Positions 44,303 through 57,832 are shown, numbered from the stretch's first letter. The stretch: 64,000 bases of DNA from Cryptomeria japonica (GCF_030272615.1 NC_081415.1:510761873-510825872); one strand, 5' to 3'. Numbers and translations are program-made. The notes: generated by a model from the sequence alone, not told the origin.

Positions 44303-46208
44303 AGGTCCCTATAAAACCCATTTTATCTTAATAAAAAATATCCATTCTAAATTTATTATTCTACCAACTAAAAATTACATAACCAAAAGTAAATCCTACA
44401 ATGTTTGTTATATCTTTTTATTCACAACCAACTCTAAGACTACATCTTTAATATAAAGGTCAACCCCTAAATTTCTTACTTAACTAAAATTGGACACTTA
44501 ATTTATCACCTATTGAGATTACAAAGATTAAGAAACAATAGGTCCAAGTATAATAATCAACTCCTAATTTTACTCTAACACAAATTGCAAAGTCTAGGAA
44601 ACACCAATTCAAAAGAGTAAGAATCATCTCCTCATTTAATCCCTGCACAAACCACTTAGCAATAAGTGTTAAGAGATAGTTTGCATCATTCTCCCCTTCT
44701 TTTAAAATTTTGAACATCTTGGTTTAAAGCCTATTTACATGAATACACCTCAACATCAAAACACTAAAAATCTAAACAAGCTAACAATTATATTTTTTGG
44801 TAACGTAGGATTTCCTCAGGATTGCCTTTTGTTTTAGGATTCAGCTACATGAAAAAACCATAAAAGAGTTTGGAATAGATATAACCATCCTTTTTACTTG
44901 AAAAAAAAAGGCATGACATTCCCTTCCTCCATATTAAATCTCTTCAAATCATCAGATTTTTTTTTTTTTTTTGCTTCTAAACCACTTTTTGGAATAGAGA
45001 TCTTGTTCCTTTGCCCATTGGTCTTCTTCCTCTTTTCCCAACTCCTTGAAATCTTAGGGATTCTCCTCCATTGAACATCATCATTAATTTTTACACCATT
45101 TGTATCACTTACACATAAATCATTTGAGATAGAAATAAAGAAGAAAATAAAAATTCTCCACAAGAGCCTTTACCTTCACATTATGCCCTTTAGGCATGCT
45201 TTCGTGTTCTTATATCATGAGGCCTTTGTTTCTTGTCTTTGCATGAGGTTATTCATAAGTACCTTTTTCTTTTTGTCCTTCGTTGTTGTAAAAAAAATGC
45301 ATGTACTTTTATTTCCTTCCTCAGTCACCTTTATTCTTTTTTAAACAAAATGATGTTGTCCAAGTCCTTTTTCACTATGAAATTTTTTGGCAATTCTTCT
45401 AGCTACTTCTAGATAGTTGTTCTCTCTAAAAAAAAAAATCTGCATCACATATGAGTTTCCCAAATATCTACATCTCTATTACAACTTCCTCTCTAGTGTC
45501 GCCTGCTTCCATTTCTATGACAATTTGGGCCTCCTCTTATGATAAGATGCATTCCTTCTCACTGTAATCTATCAACTCCTCTCCTTTTGTATTATAATCT
45601 TCAATGCATTCACCTTATTTAGGGTAACACAGCTAAAAAACTCCATTAAACTCAACTTTCTCTTCTTCTTCATTCGATTCAAATTTTTCTACTATTTGTA
45701 ACCCTTGGAAGATCTCAAACAAAGGTATTTTTTTCATTAATTTTTTTTCCAAATCCTCAATGGATTTTTTTTTCCCTATTCTAATAGTTCCACTTCTCAT
45801 TTGATCATTTACTCAATAATTTTCCTATTTGAGAATGATTCTTTCCCACAAAGAAGATATTTTTTTCAACAATCTTTTTCACCTTATTAGAACACATTAG
45901 TATCTTTTATGTAGATTTCTTTCTCTTTGACTTCTTATTGTTGCATGCCTTATAGTATTCCACCCCATATTCTATACTATAATAGCCAGACTACAAAATT
46001 TGACTGATTTAGAGCTATTTGGGATGACTGAGCTTTGACTATAATAGCTAGACTACAATGATGGCTCGTACTATTCCAAGAGCTGCAGGCTGTAAACAAA
46101 TGAGATACATCTGCAAAACTATGTTTTTTTCGTCTTATTTTCAAAAATCCTTTTCAACTGATTAAGCTTACATTATGACATACAGGTACATATTTCAAAA
46201 GCATCAAA
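44303..46208. other. Spacer, T/C-rich
   Basis: Low-complexity AT- and CT-rich DNA. The minus-strand frame 45163-44894 is Lys/Ser-rich without motifs, and I do not support it as a gene. Confidence 0.4.
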
Positions 46209-46335
46209 GAGGAAGCAGATCACTACCATTACCATTTTTTATTTTTCTTTCGTTTTTCATAGCCTCTGCTGTTCGACCAAATTTATAAGCTATTGTTTTG
46301 ACCTTTTGTAGAAAGATGAACATAAATTTTGGCTG
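46209..46335 (+). repeat. Direct repeat R1, left copy
   Basis: From gaggaagcagatcac through tagcctctgctgttcgacc to cataaattttggct; nearly identical to 53872-53999 in the same orientation. The two copies flank the LRR pseudogene region. Confidence 0.9.
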
Positions 46336-46418
46336 GTGTAGTTTTACATGGGAAGTACAATAATTTTGGCTGGTGTAGTTTTACATGGGAAGTACAATAA
46401 TTGGCTGGTGTAGTTTTA
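46327..46418 (+). repeat. 37-bp tandem repeat, 2.5 copies
   Basis: Unit ttttggctggtgtagtttta followed by catgggaagtacaataa; starts at 46327, 46364 and a partial at 46401. Confidence 0.95.
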
Positions 46419-48514
46419 AATTAGGGCTCTTGGATTGTGAATGCTAAATGATTATCTTATGTAGCATTCTCAATGTATTTTCATAATTAGAGAAACTTTT
46501 GATGTTCATGTCAAATTATTAGGATCGGATCACAAATGGTAAGAACTTACACTCTCGCATGTTTGAATTTGGGCCCTTTTCGGAAGGACTAGGGTTCTAG
46601 GAACCATTGTCCACTAGGACTAGGTACTAGGCACCATAGTACACTCAAAAAGGGATAAAATAAAGTTGACTTTGCAAAGTCTGCGAATTGAGGATGTACA
46701 AGTAGGTGATGCCATGATCATATGACAACAATTTGGATGAAATAAGGGTAAAATAGGCCAAAAATGACTTAGAAGGACGCACAATAAAGAAAGGGCTCAA
46801 AATAAGTGTCAAACTATAAAGGGGTTACAATTTAGGATACTACATAATTATGACCCACGTTAGTCATAGTATGGACTTACACTCATACTCAAATTAAATT
46901 ATAGATGAAGAGACAGAGTACTTGAGAGCAAAATAAGCTAGAGATGGGATGACATTGAGTTGAGGCATGATGAAGCCCCCAAGACTAGGATCCTATAAAT
47001 CCATGAAAATAATTTAAATATATAGATATAAAAAGAAAAAAACCTTAGTACTAAAGTAAACAAAAGGTTCTAAGTCAACTCTAGTTGAAGAGACCTCAAT
47101 GTCAAAAATGTCCCAACCACTAATAGCATTCTTATAATGTTATTGCAAGAGCACAAGTAGACTTATAGAATGCTAATGTGTATCTTGTCTTGTCATGTGT
47201 CTAATTATCGAATATAAAAATTCTATGGACTTGTGGAGAAGAAGATGTGTAGTTTTATGGTTTTATATTGGTTTCTTATTGTTGGTCTTGACCTATGGAT
47301 CTAGTTTTGATGATTAATTTGAAGAGGTCTATGATATGGTTTTTGTCTTGGGTAATAGTCCATTTAAATGGTTGGTTTGGTTGATCTGCCTTTTGTATGA
47401 GATGTTTATATCTATTTTTGTTATCTTTCATTTGATTTGAGTATTAGATATTAATACCCTTTTATCTTGGGAATGATGAAAAAGATTTTACTCTACATAG
47501 CTTAGTACATGTTACTGTGGAGAAAGGATATGGTTTGATTTATAGTTTCTCTCTTTGATCTTCTTTTTCTCACTGGATTTTTGTATTCACATGGTTGAGT
47601 GTGAAAAACTTAGAAGAGTTATGGAGACTATCGGTGAGAGAGGTATTACGCCAAAAAAAAAATCAAGAATTATAAATCATTATATGTTTCTTTTAAACTA
47701 CACAATAGAGTTAGCGGCATCCTCAATGTGAGGTACTATAGGTAGAATTGGTATGCTTTGATCTAATTTCAGATTTGAAATTACTCATGTCATGGGAGTT
47801 TATAGATAAAAATTTGTTTAGAATCTTTGATTTCTTGATTTGTTGATTACTTATGTGATGATACTTTTGCATGTTTTATTAGACTAGAATCTACAAGATA
47901 TGTAGTTTTATGGGTCAATCACTTATTTGGTTGCAATGAGATGGCACAAATGTGAATTTTCTATATCCAAAAGATTGTTTCAATGATAATGCAAACTTTT
48001 GTTAGATGGATTATTTGTGGTCAATTATAGATTAGTATTTTTGTTGAGATAGGAAGATGGATATATAGAGAATTGACTATCTTTTATATTTGATATATTG
48101 ATGGCATGAAGTTGTAGCTATGATGGTACTCCCTGATTTGAGGTATGGCTTGATTGAATGAATTAATTTTTGTGTGGTCTATATTCTAGTTGGTATGAGT
48201 AAAGAAGCTACTCAAAGTCTTTGTTATCATTTAAAAAATTTATTTGTGTTCATTTAAATATTTTTTCATGTTTTAGTCATTGTTGATATGGTTCACCTTA
48301 CCATATCTTTTTTCTTCCATATGTGGCATGTTGAAGGATGTGTGAAGGTTTTTCCTGGTACTGGTTATCATGGTTCCTTTTGTAGGTGTGTTGTTGGAGC
48401 ATGAGAGAGTGATTAGTATTCAAATGGTACATGGATGGCTAAATAATTATTTTCCCTTATATATGATTCACATGGGTGTATTTATAATGTATGATGTCAA
48501 GTGAGAGAATGTTA
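46419..48514. other. Spacer
   Basis: AT-rich DNA, no supported gene. A short repeated phrase, ctagg.accat.gt.cac, lies near 46595-46645. Confidence 0.4.
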
Positions 48515-49574
48515 TTAATAACTTGTCATGCAACTTGTAAATGCTATGTCATGTTCCTTGGATTGAACATCCTTGGATAGTGTCCCTAAGAACTTAGGTA
48601 TGTAACTTAGCTCAAGGTGTTGGATTTTAGAACAATTTCCTAAGGAATTTGGTATGTTTCCACTAAGCTCATTACCCCCTAAAATAAGTCCTTGCAGATT
48701 GATGAGCATTCCCAATTCAAAAGGAATAGTTCCTGTAAAATGATTGTCCGAGAGTATGAGTCCCTCTAATTTAGAACAATTTCCTAAGGAATTTGGTATG
48801 TTTCCACTAAGCTCATTTCTCCATAGGTGAAGTTTTTGCAAATTGATCAGCATCCCCAATTCCAAAGGAATGGTTCCTGAAAAATTATTGTTCCTGACAA
48901 CTGATTTTCATTGAGCTTGAGGTCCTTAGTTGGGTTAGATTGCCTATTTCATGAGGAATAGAACCTGTGAGATTATTGGCTAGCAATTGCAAGACAACCA
49001 AGTTTGACAAGTTTCCTATGGAAGAAGGGATGCTGCCCGACAACTGATTAGCATAGAGGTAGAGCCAACGTAGCTGGGTGAGCATGCCTATTTCAGGAGG
49101 AATAGGTCCATGAAGATTATTACTTGACAAGTCCAGGTGCAGTAAGGCTGAGAGGTTTTTGAGAGAGGGCAGAATTATACCTGTTAAATAGTTGTCAAGA
49201 CACAATAAAAACTTCAACCCTGTCAACTTACCCAGCTCATCGGGAATACTGCCATGCAGTTGATTGTAGTTGAGATACAGTTGAACAAGAGCCGTGAGAT
49301 TCCCAAGCGCGAGAGAAATGACGCCCTGTAAACCCTTAGCTGTGAAATCCAGCATAACCACTTGCTGCGAATTAGGAGAGCAGAGGACACCGGTCCAATT
49401 ACACATTGGAATAGTAGTATTCCAATTTGCTAAGGCATTATTGGGGTCGGAGGTGATTGTAGCTTTAACTGTCAAAAGAGATAGCTGGTCAGCAGGAGCA
49501 GAAGGTTGGACTAGAGTTGAGAATGAAGAGGGCAACAACAACATTACTAGAAATACTAAGTATTCCATTTTCAT
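48515..49574 (-). pseudogene. LRR receptor-like protein, truncated and frameshifted
   Basis: Plant LRR receptor kinases sense ligands at the plasma membrane. From the Met at 49574 a signal peptide (MKMEYLVFLVMLLLPSSFS) precedes an LRRNT_2 domain (LLTVKATITSDPNNALANWN, CNWTGVLC). It is followed by 24-residue LRRs of the LxxLxLxxNxLxGxIP type (QLYLNYNQLHGSIPDELG, HLDLSSNNLHGPIPPEIG, and more). Near 48890-48940 a lost base and a short insertion shift the frame; LRRs continue from 48865. A 144-bp duplication (two LRRs) repeats at 48631 and 48775. The frame ends after GNCSKIQHLELS without a transmembrane segment or kinase. Either a pseudogene or the remnant of a larger gene; no 3' part is seen downstream. 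Confidence 0.88.
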
Positions 49575-49634
49575 GAAATAGCGAATATGAGGATTCATAA
49601 TCTCTAATTCTCGCAAAAGCCTCGGTGTATGTGC

Positions 49635-49641
49635 TTATATA
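49635..49641 (-). promoter_or_regulatory. Candidate TATA box of the LRR pseudogene
   Basis: TATATAA on the minus strand about 60 bp before the Met at 49574, so the promoter may have been copied with the gene. Confidence 0.45.
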
Positions 49642-49649
49642 TCACCAAG

Positions 49650-51737
49650 AGGTCGAGCACCAGCAAGACCATGCTAACCCTAACTTCCAGTTCTCGTTGA
49701 ACAATTATTATTTCATTCATTATTTTCGGTAATGTAATAAATAATTCTAGAAAAGTAGGCTTCATCCAATTAACAAGGAATGTTGTAATAGTGTTACGAT
49801 ATGTATTTGGAATTAGGATATGTATTTTGAATTAGGATTAGGTAGGATTAGTAATTTGATGTTGTATTCATTTGATGAGAGCACACAATTTGTATGTGAC
49901 TATCTATAATAGATTGTTTGGAATAGAAAGAAAAGTATGACATTTAGAAGAGAATATGTACAAATTACCACTATAAAAGGATAAATTCAATACATTAGTA
50001 TCATCCCTTATTAATATTACAAATAAATTGTAGTTCTCACAATCATGTACTCAATTATGTAAGGTATATCATCAAGACAACCAATTTATGATATAAATGT
50101 AACACAACCTCAACACATTGATGGCACTTACATTGAACCTTAAAACGTGATACCAAAAATACACACTAGAAAATTTGATGGAAATGATTTGATCTCCTAG
50201 ATTAACCACATGGAGATTTTTCTTGATGGAAATGATTTGATATCCTTGATTAACCACATGGAGATTTTTCTTATATATATCAATTCTATTGGGGTAGGCC
50301 ATAATGACATCACTATATTTCAAACTTAAACAATTCATTTGGTATCAATGAATATGTAGTAAAAAACAAAGACTTTCAATGTCACTTAGTTTTTACATAA
50401 GAGCCCCAAATACACTATAATAATAATGTGACAAAAATTACATTAATCAATTTGCAAATCTACAAACAAACTTAATCAAAAATTATATTTAATAAATAAA
50501 AGTAAATAGTACAATTTCGTTCTAATCACATATAAAGAAATTTGTGTAGTCAAAAAATTATATGTATTTATATTCTAATAGTTTAAACAAGATAATATAT
50601 TTTTTTCCAACTCGTATAAAGAAAAAAAAAAGGACTCAAAATAAAAGTATTACAATTACCAAAGATTCTTCCATTTCCTCATTTAGTTACCAAGATTGAA
50701 GAAGAGGAAAAAAAGTTGGATCTTTGAACCACATCTATTCAAATTGAAACAAGGACTTTGATTTCTTAGTTGCACCTGGATTTGAAATAGAATCTTGTAG
50801 TGGGAACTAATCAAATCGAGCGTGCAACAAAATTTGAGAGAGACACCAACCTTCAATAGGATGTGGATTTTTTTAAGTATAAAAATAAATTTTAAGATTT
50901 ATTCTAATTTATATTATGAAATATAAATTTAATAGATTAAGGGTAAGAAATAAGAAAACCAACTAAGAAGAATTTAGTGGATGAATTAAGATGATAGATT
51001 AATTGGACATAGTAAGTTATGAAATAAATGGAAGAAAAAACTATACAAAGTTTTTTTGTTAAAGAAAACATATTGAAAATCATAAATAAAATAAGAAGAA
51101 AAATAGATAATCAATCATATTTCCATGCATTTAAATTTCTTATAATATGGTGAAATGTTGGTCAAGCTTTATGGTGGTTTTGACAATGACAAGCTCCCCA
51201 AACCCTAAAATAAGATATATGTGACATTAATGAAATATTTTATTCTAGAATGAAGTTTCAAATGACTCTATTTTAACCATTGTTTCCTACTTAACCATTT
51301 CCATGAAAATGCTACTATCAACTTCCCATTTTATCTATTTTCTTTTTTAGAAGCTTTAGTTAAATGGGCATTGGATTTATCATCCAAAAACCTCCAATCC
51401 TGCTCCATGAAGCACTTATAATTCATCTCTATCATTTTTAGCTAGCTCTTTGCCCTCTAAATCTCTTAAGAAAATAGTTGTTTAGAAAAATTGACAAACC
51501 ATCTCTCCTATTGCTCCTCTTGTACAAAAATTTGGTGGCAAAAATTAAAATCTAGATGAAAAGAAAATTACAATGACACAGTTCACTCTTCAAATTTTTC
51601 CTTCTCCTCCCAAAGATGAGCTAAAAATTGTCATCCTGCTTAACCACCCGTAACCACATTCTTAGTGCCTCTAATAAGTCTAGCCCCATTGGCCCCATAC
51701 TTTCTAATTCGCCAAGAAATCCAACTCCTCTCAAAAA
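49650..51737. other. Spacer with a 48-bp tandem repeat
   Basis: No supported gene. Two copies of a 48-bp unit start at 50175 and 50223 (ttgatggaaatgatttgat ... ccacatggagatttttc). Otherwise AT-rich. Confidence 0.5.
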
Positions 51738-52181
51738 ATGGAAGCAAAGAGTCTTGTGAACTCAAGATTAGCCCCATTATTTAGGCCCTACCTAAAAGGG
51801 GCTGCTTTGGAAAGTCTAAAAATTATTTTTAAAAAAATTAAAAATGCCTTAGTTCAGTTCTATGTAGACGAAGTCCATTTTGATGATGAAACGGTTTAAA
51901 GCAATAATCTTGAGGATAGGCAGGACAATGTTGTCGATGTGGTGAGTACCCATCCGAATGGATCTAATGAACTAGTTGATCATACCAAGACATATAAAAA
52001 TTAATATGAGTTAAACGATGTGGTGAAGGCTGGGGAGGATATCGAAAGTGATGAAGAGTTGACCCAAGACTAATTAAATGATGTGGCGAAGTCTAACGAG
52101 GATATCGAATGTGATGAAGAGTTGAAGTACACTGGAGAAACTATAATAACTTCAACAATGTGGGTGTTAGCTTCTTCCTAA
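51738..52181 (+). pseudogene. Decayed acidic reading frame with internal repeat
   Basis: One frame from the ATG at 51738 reads MEAKSLVNSRLAPLFRPYLK and AALESLKIIFKKIKNALVQF, then acidic sequence, with only three in-frame TAA stops before the end at 52179. Two units, NDVVKAGEDIESDEELTQD and NDVAKSNEDIECDEELKYT, form a 63-bp tandem repeat. The frame stays open otherwise, which is unusual in this AT-rich region and argues for former coding. I do not recognise the family. All stops are TAA, unlike the TAG/TGA pattern in Copia-B. Confidence 0.4.
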
Positions 52182-53871
52182 AGATGAATAAGCCAGACTT
52201 TTCCAGTAGGGACATTGCCCCTATTGGCGAATCCGATCATCTGCCAAAGTTGCTAACCTAGAAGCAAAGATGGTCTTAATCTCTCTAAGTTCACCTGTAA
52301 GGTTATGCATGGGTCTATGATAATTCTCAGTATACTATAGGAGAAGGAATTCAAGAAGCTTAGAGATGAAGAAGGTGCAAGTTCAAGCATCCACAAGGGG
52401 TTGTTTATATTCTTCACACAAGACTGGGCCAGTTATTTTGATAATTTTTTATTGTTTTGTTTAGCTATTATTTTTAATAATATATTTTCTATAGACAATG
52501 ATATTAATGTGATTTTATGAAAAATGATACTGATGTGATGTTAATGTGGTGTTAGTTCTTTTTGGTTATTTCGTTAATTATGTGAACTTTTTGTTTTTAT
52601 GAGCTAGCAGCTTAGTTTTTTCGCTTATTATTATGAAAACATATTTCTTACTTGTTCTAATTGAGAGAATTCCATATAAATACCCGATAAATTTCATTTG
52701 TTATATCTGATCACGTGGACTACTCTATTTCCACAAACCTAGCCTTCACAATTAGGTTGATCATTAGTTCTAGCATTACTTTTGCATCCAATAATTACTT
52801 TCCCTAAAAAAATTCTATCAATAAGATAGAGTTTCTCAACTCTTAGCATCAAATCTTTATATGTTAACAATTGTGAATAAGATTGCACCTCAACAAATTT
52901 TATGAAGAGGGATTTGTGGTATGCTATATAATAGATGGCTAATTTGAATCAACTGACATGGGATTTCATTCACTCTCCAGCATTTCCATATGCATATACT
53001 CTTATTTGCATTGTATCTACTTCCTTCATTATTATTTATTCCTTTGAAAATAGTGAATGTTCATGTAAAAATAAATTGATATATACTCGATACTACATTT
53101 CTAGATACAATATATTTTGGTGAATAACTCCAACTCATTTTCTTATGATAGGAAAACATTCTAAATTCTATTGTGATCTCTCACTTTCACAATGATAACA
53201 TAATTGATCTAGCTTCTTTTGTGTGATTGATGAAAATATGAATTATTTATTAAGCGTGATTCAATGTACAACACTAATAATTTTAAATCATTATTAAAGT
53301 TTCTCGCAAAACATTATGTACTTTAGAAATTAGTGCCACAAATTAGATCGTGATTCGAAGTTTCAAACCAATTTTATTTCTAGAAAAGTAATTTAAAACA
53401 TCAGGATTCAAGGCCTACCCTATTGTAGAGTGAAATCTCACCTCTTTAATGTTGAGTTTGTCTTTTTCACTTTTTATCTAATTTTATTTCAATTTAATTT
53501 TGAATAAATAAAAAAAAACCATTCGATCGACTTGACCTATGACATGATTCCTGACTTTCACTAATTATATTTAAAAAATAAAATATGATTATACTTTAAT
53601 AGTTATATTATGTAAATATTATATATCATAAAATATGTTATATTAATTTTAAAAATATATAAATGCCAACATTTATTTAAATAGGTTACGTAACCAGACC
53701 CTAGAATCGATCGGATTGGGAGAATTTGCTAGAATATTTATTAGGTGAAATAAAATTTAGAGCATTTTTGTCCTGTGAAAAATTGAAAAATGTGGCAGAC
53801 TTGGTCTTCTTTTGCTTCCTTATTTACCGCAGTGGACCCTGATTTGAAATATTTCTCATGTCAATTAATTT
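52182..53871. other. Spacer
   Basis: AT-rich sequence without supported features. Confidence 0.4.
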
Positions 53872-53999
53872 GAGGAAGCAGATCACCACCATTACCATTT
53901 TCAATTTTTCTTTCGTTTTTCATAGCCTCTGCTGTTCGACCAAATTTCTACGTTATTGTTTTGACCTTTTGTAGAAAGATAAGCATAAATTTTGGCTTG
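53872..53999 (+). repeat. Direct repeat R1, right copy
   Basis: Second copy of 46209-46335, followed by tgggaagtacaata, which also follows the left copy's tandem units. The distance between copies is about 7.66 kb. Confidence 0.9.
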
Positions 54000-54119
54000 G
54001 GAAGTACAATAGTTTGATGGGACAAAGGTTTAACACGATTGTTTCGGCCTTTCCTGTTCGGCAATTTCTATACTATGAAGGACGATAGTTTGATTGGAAA
54101 ATAAACTTCAACGATGACT

Positions 54120-54831
54120 CAATTGCGATTTATTAGGAGCAATGACAACCTCAATAAGTGGAAGAAAAGCACCATTATTACAGTTTCCAAATATTTTTCA
54201 AAGTTTCAACTTTTCCTAGTCTTTGGTCTTTCCTAGTCTTTCGATCTAATTTCTACACTATTCCTAAATTTTCGCCTTTACTGGCCCGCTATTCCACGCA
54301 ATTTATGCTGTGCAGCGCTATTTGCGGGAAGGACAATAATTTGATGAGCGCACTAAACTGCAATGTGAACAGCTACGACGGCTCATCATATTCAATTTAT
54401 GCTGTGCAGTGCTATTTGCGGGAAGGACAATAATTTGATGAGCGCACTAAACTGCAATGTGAACAGCTACGACGGCTCATCATATTCAATTTATGCTGTG
54501 CAGTGCTATTTGCGGGAAGGACAATAGTTTGATTGGAAAATAAACTTCAACGATGACTCATATTATCGTACGAGTCTGTGCAATGAGCTTATTTATCCCA
54601 ATTGCGATTTATTAGGAGCAATGACAACCTCAATAAGTGGAAGAAAAGCACCATTATTACAGTTTCCAAATATTTTTCAAAGTTTTAACTTTTCCTAGTC
54701 TTTGGTCTTTCCTAGTCTTTCGATCTAATTTCTACACTATTCCTAAATTTTCGCCTCTTCTGGCCCGCTATTCCACACAATTTATGCTGTGCAGCGCTAT
54801 TTGCGGGAAGGACAATAATTTAAAACACCAG
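54120..54831 (+). repeat. Nested duplication: 233-bp direct repeat enclosing 94-bp tandem units
   Basis: 54120-54352 and 54599-54831 are near-identical (caattgcgatttattagg ... ggacaataattt). Between and overlapping them, a 94-bp unit starting caatttatgctgtgcag recurs at 54299, 54393 and 54487 (partial), with an end copy at 54778. Units include gggaaggacaataatttgat and cagctacgacggctcatca. Frames of 91 and 73 codons arise from the repeats and are not supported as genes. Confidence 0.92.
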
Positions 54832-55585
54832 GTTTTATTATTTCATGTTCTATGGTAACCTTAACTCGTCTTAGAAAAGCGATTATGTTGTGGTCGGGTA
54901 AAGCGAATATATCGGGGTAAAGCGAATATAGCGAGACACATATGCTACACTTGAAAAAAGAAAAAACTCATTCTTGTACGTTTAATAAATGATATATCAT
55001 TTCTCCTTCTTGTACATTTAATATATGATATGTCATTTCTCCTTCTTGTGTTTATACATTTTATATATGATATTTATTTAAATTCAAACAAAATATTATT
55101 AAAATATGATGTCTCTATGACACTTAGGAACTATGTCATCTACCGCTGCAATATGGGAGGATGCTTAGGAGGATGGAGATGGCAGGGATTTGGGGAAGGG
55201 GGCCCAGCCCATGAGGTTGCAGGGGCCATCCCCATCCTCTTTTTTTAATTAAAAAAAATGGAGCTAAACTATTAAAATAAATTTATAACTTAAAATTAAA
55301 TTAAATTAATACAATTTATATTAAAATAAAATTATATTATATTTAATTAAAATGAATAAAAGTATAAAATAAAATATTTTTAAAATTAATATAATATTAA
55401 TAAATTATAATGATTAAATTTAAAATAAATTTATAAAATAAATAATATTAAAATTATATAATATTTTAATTAGCAATCACACCTTGGTGTGCAGTGGGTA
55501 TATTGAAGCGTTGCAGAAGATCAAGTAGATAAATTTGTAGTCAATTTTTTGTATAGATTTGTGTTGTACATGGGGTCGCTAGGTA

Positions 55586-55664
<79 letters not shown>

Positions 55665-56081
55665 AGGAGGTGATAGAGAAAAAGAAATATGAAGAGAAGT
55701 AGCTATAAAGGTATAAAGGGCAAAGAGAGGGAGAGATGAGATATATGGGAAGGCAAAGGTAGAGAGTGGAAAATTTTATTTTTTAATTATGAAATTCCAT
55801 AAAAATGTTAATACATAATTATGTAATGAAACTTAAAATATCATTATATATTTATTTATAAAAAAATATATATTTATTTATTAAAAATTAAAAATTTACT
55901 TTTTACCTCTTTGATAGATTATAACTTAATTTTTAATCATTAAATGTTATTTTAAAGTTGAAATGTTGAAAATTTTCATAATTAATTTTTTATTTTTAGG
56001 AAACAAATAATTCTTCTAATAAAATATTAAAAATTACCTTATAACTAAAATTGTGGTTCGGATTATGAGATAATTTTTGAA
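54832..56081. other. Spacer with TA and GA microsatellites
   Basis: (TA)n at 55589-55619 runs into (GA)n at 55620-55656 and a G8-10 run to 55664, followed by purine-rich DNA to about 55770. The rest is AT-rich. Confidence 0.6.
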
Positions 56082-57740
56082 ATGAGTGGAAGCGGTAGAG
56101 GCAGGAGTGGAGGCCCTAGGGTTTGGTCAGGGGAGGTAGACACATATGTTGATTTTGAAGATGATGGAGACAATGAAACACGGTTTGCATTAGGGATTTT
56201 TGGTGTTTCAGTGTATGGTGCCTTTGTCGTGTTGGGGGTGGTCCAGAAGCCCCTCCCTTTTGTTTGGCCACTGGCTTTGGTGCTTTCTCCCCTAGGTTCT
56301 GTGGAGGTTTTTGTTGTTCTCCCCTTCTGTCTAGGTTTTTAATGTTGCTATTATGGTGTGGCGGGAGGAGGGGTTCGCTTCTTTTCAAGGCTCTATGGTA
56401 GGGAAGTGGGAGTTTTCTTTTTTGAAGGCTTCTCGTGTTGTTTTCACTGCTTCTATGGATCTTTTCTTGGTATGGGTTGCATGTGCTCTGGGTCGTATGT
56501 TTTGTGTTAGCATTATTTTGTTGGGGGCCCCTGTTGGGAGATTTGATGCAAATTTTCTGTTATGTTTAAGGAGGATGTGGTTCATTCTTGCCTCTCTTTA
56601 ATCTTCTTTCCTTCTTGTAGATTGTTATCCTTATGGGGTTGGTTGTGTGGCTTGTCCCCCCTGATGTTGTTTGATATCATTTTTGTTTTGAATGTTTCTA
56701 TCTTTTCTAGCCCTTTGGTTGGCTTCACCATTATTTTGTTGCTTCTTCCTCAAGATCTTTAGTTTTATTTGGTTATCCTATAGAGGTGGATCTATCTTCT
56801 TTAGAGGTGAGGATAGATGTTGCTGGAGATGACTTATCTTCTTTTGAGGCGAAGATGTTTGTTGCGGTTGATGTTGGAAATTGTTGTCGGGGAGCAGATG
56901 GTGTGTTATCTCTTGGTTGTCTTGGGACTGAGATGGGTTTTTCAATGGATTTTTATCCTTCTTCTCCTATTGAGATGGAAAGAGTGGAGGGTATTTTTTT
57001 ATTAGTGCTTCTCAAGATGGCTGAGGGTACCCTATTACTTGGTCACATGTGAATAGAGAGTTTTCTTTTATTTATTTTCTCTCTTTTATCACCTCTTGAG
57101 ATGGTGATTTTGGAGGGTATTTTTGGCTCTGCTCTGTTCGAGTTCAAGGTTATGGGAGCCTTTCAAAAATCCATTGTTGTTGGTTGTGGGAGCCCTATAA
57201 AACCCTCTTTCATGATTGAAGGAGCCTGGAAAAACCCTCAGTTTGGTTCTTTTCTCAGGGACAGGCTGGATGCTAGTAGTTTTCAAGGGCCTAGTGTGGC
57301 CAGTGGTTGCTTTTGGTTAGGATATGGCTTTGGGGTTGTTGTGGCCCAAAGAAACCCTTTGGTCCTAGATTGTGTATGTATGTTTATCAGCAAGAGTCTG
57401 GTGCTTATGACTTTGGGATATTTGATCCATCTCAATGTTCATGCTATGGGTGCTTGGAAAAACCCTTGGTATTTGATGAAGGTTAAGGGAGCCTTGATAA
57501 AACCCTTGTGCTAGTGAAAGGTTTTGGCCTTATTCCCTTTTAGCTAGGTTAATTATTATTGTTTTGATGCTAGGTTGAGTTTGGGCTGTTGTTTATCCTT
57601 GATATATCTTTTGGTAGCTGCCTATTTTGGGTTTCAAATCCTTGTAAAATCCAAGGGTTTCAGATCCCTTCAAAACCTAGTGTAAGGGGTTTTGGGTCCC
57701 CTAAAAAATTGTTTATCCTCAATCAAAAACTTAAATTGTG
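56082..57740 (+). repeat. Unclassified, G/T-rich retroelement-like region
   Basis: Base composition differs from the flanks (G/T-rich on plus). Motifs of the form ggagcc...aaaaccc recur at about 57194, 57221, 57451 and 57485. Short frames are open, but no RT, nuclease or gag motif could be recognised. It resembles a truncated non-LTR element, which is only a guess. Confidence 0.35.
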
Positions 57741-57785
57741 GTTCTTATTTTAACTATTATGTTAAAAGTTACAAATATAACCAAA

Positions 57786-57832
57786 CATAAAAAATAAAAA
57801 ATAAAAAATAAAAAATAAAAAATAAAATAAAA
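57786..57832 (+). repeat. (AAAAAT)n microsatellite
   Basis: Six to seven taaaaa units just after the G/T-rich region. It could represent the poly-A-like tail of a retroposed element. Confidence 0.85.

Noticed and set aside
43722-44456. Open frames of 178-244 codons across the N gap
   Set aside because: They consist almost wholly of unknown bases.
44894-45163. 89-codon minus-strand Lys-rich frame
   Set aside because: Low-complexity composition, no motif, no promoter or splice support.
54120-54831. CRISPR-like array
   Set aside because: Units are 94 and 233 bp tandem duplications without spacers, in a plant genome context.
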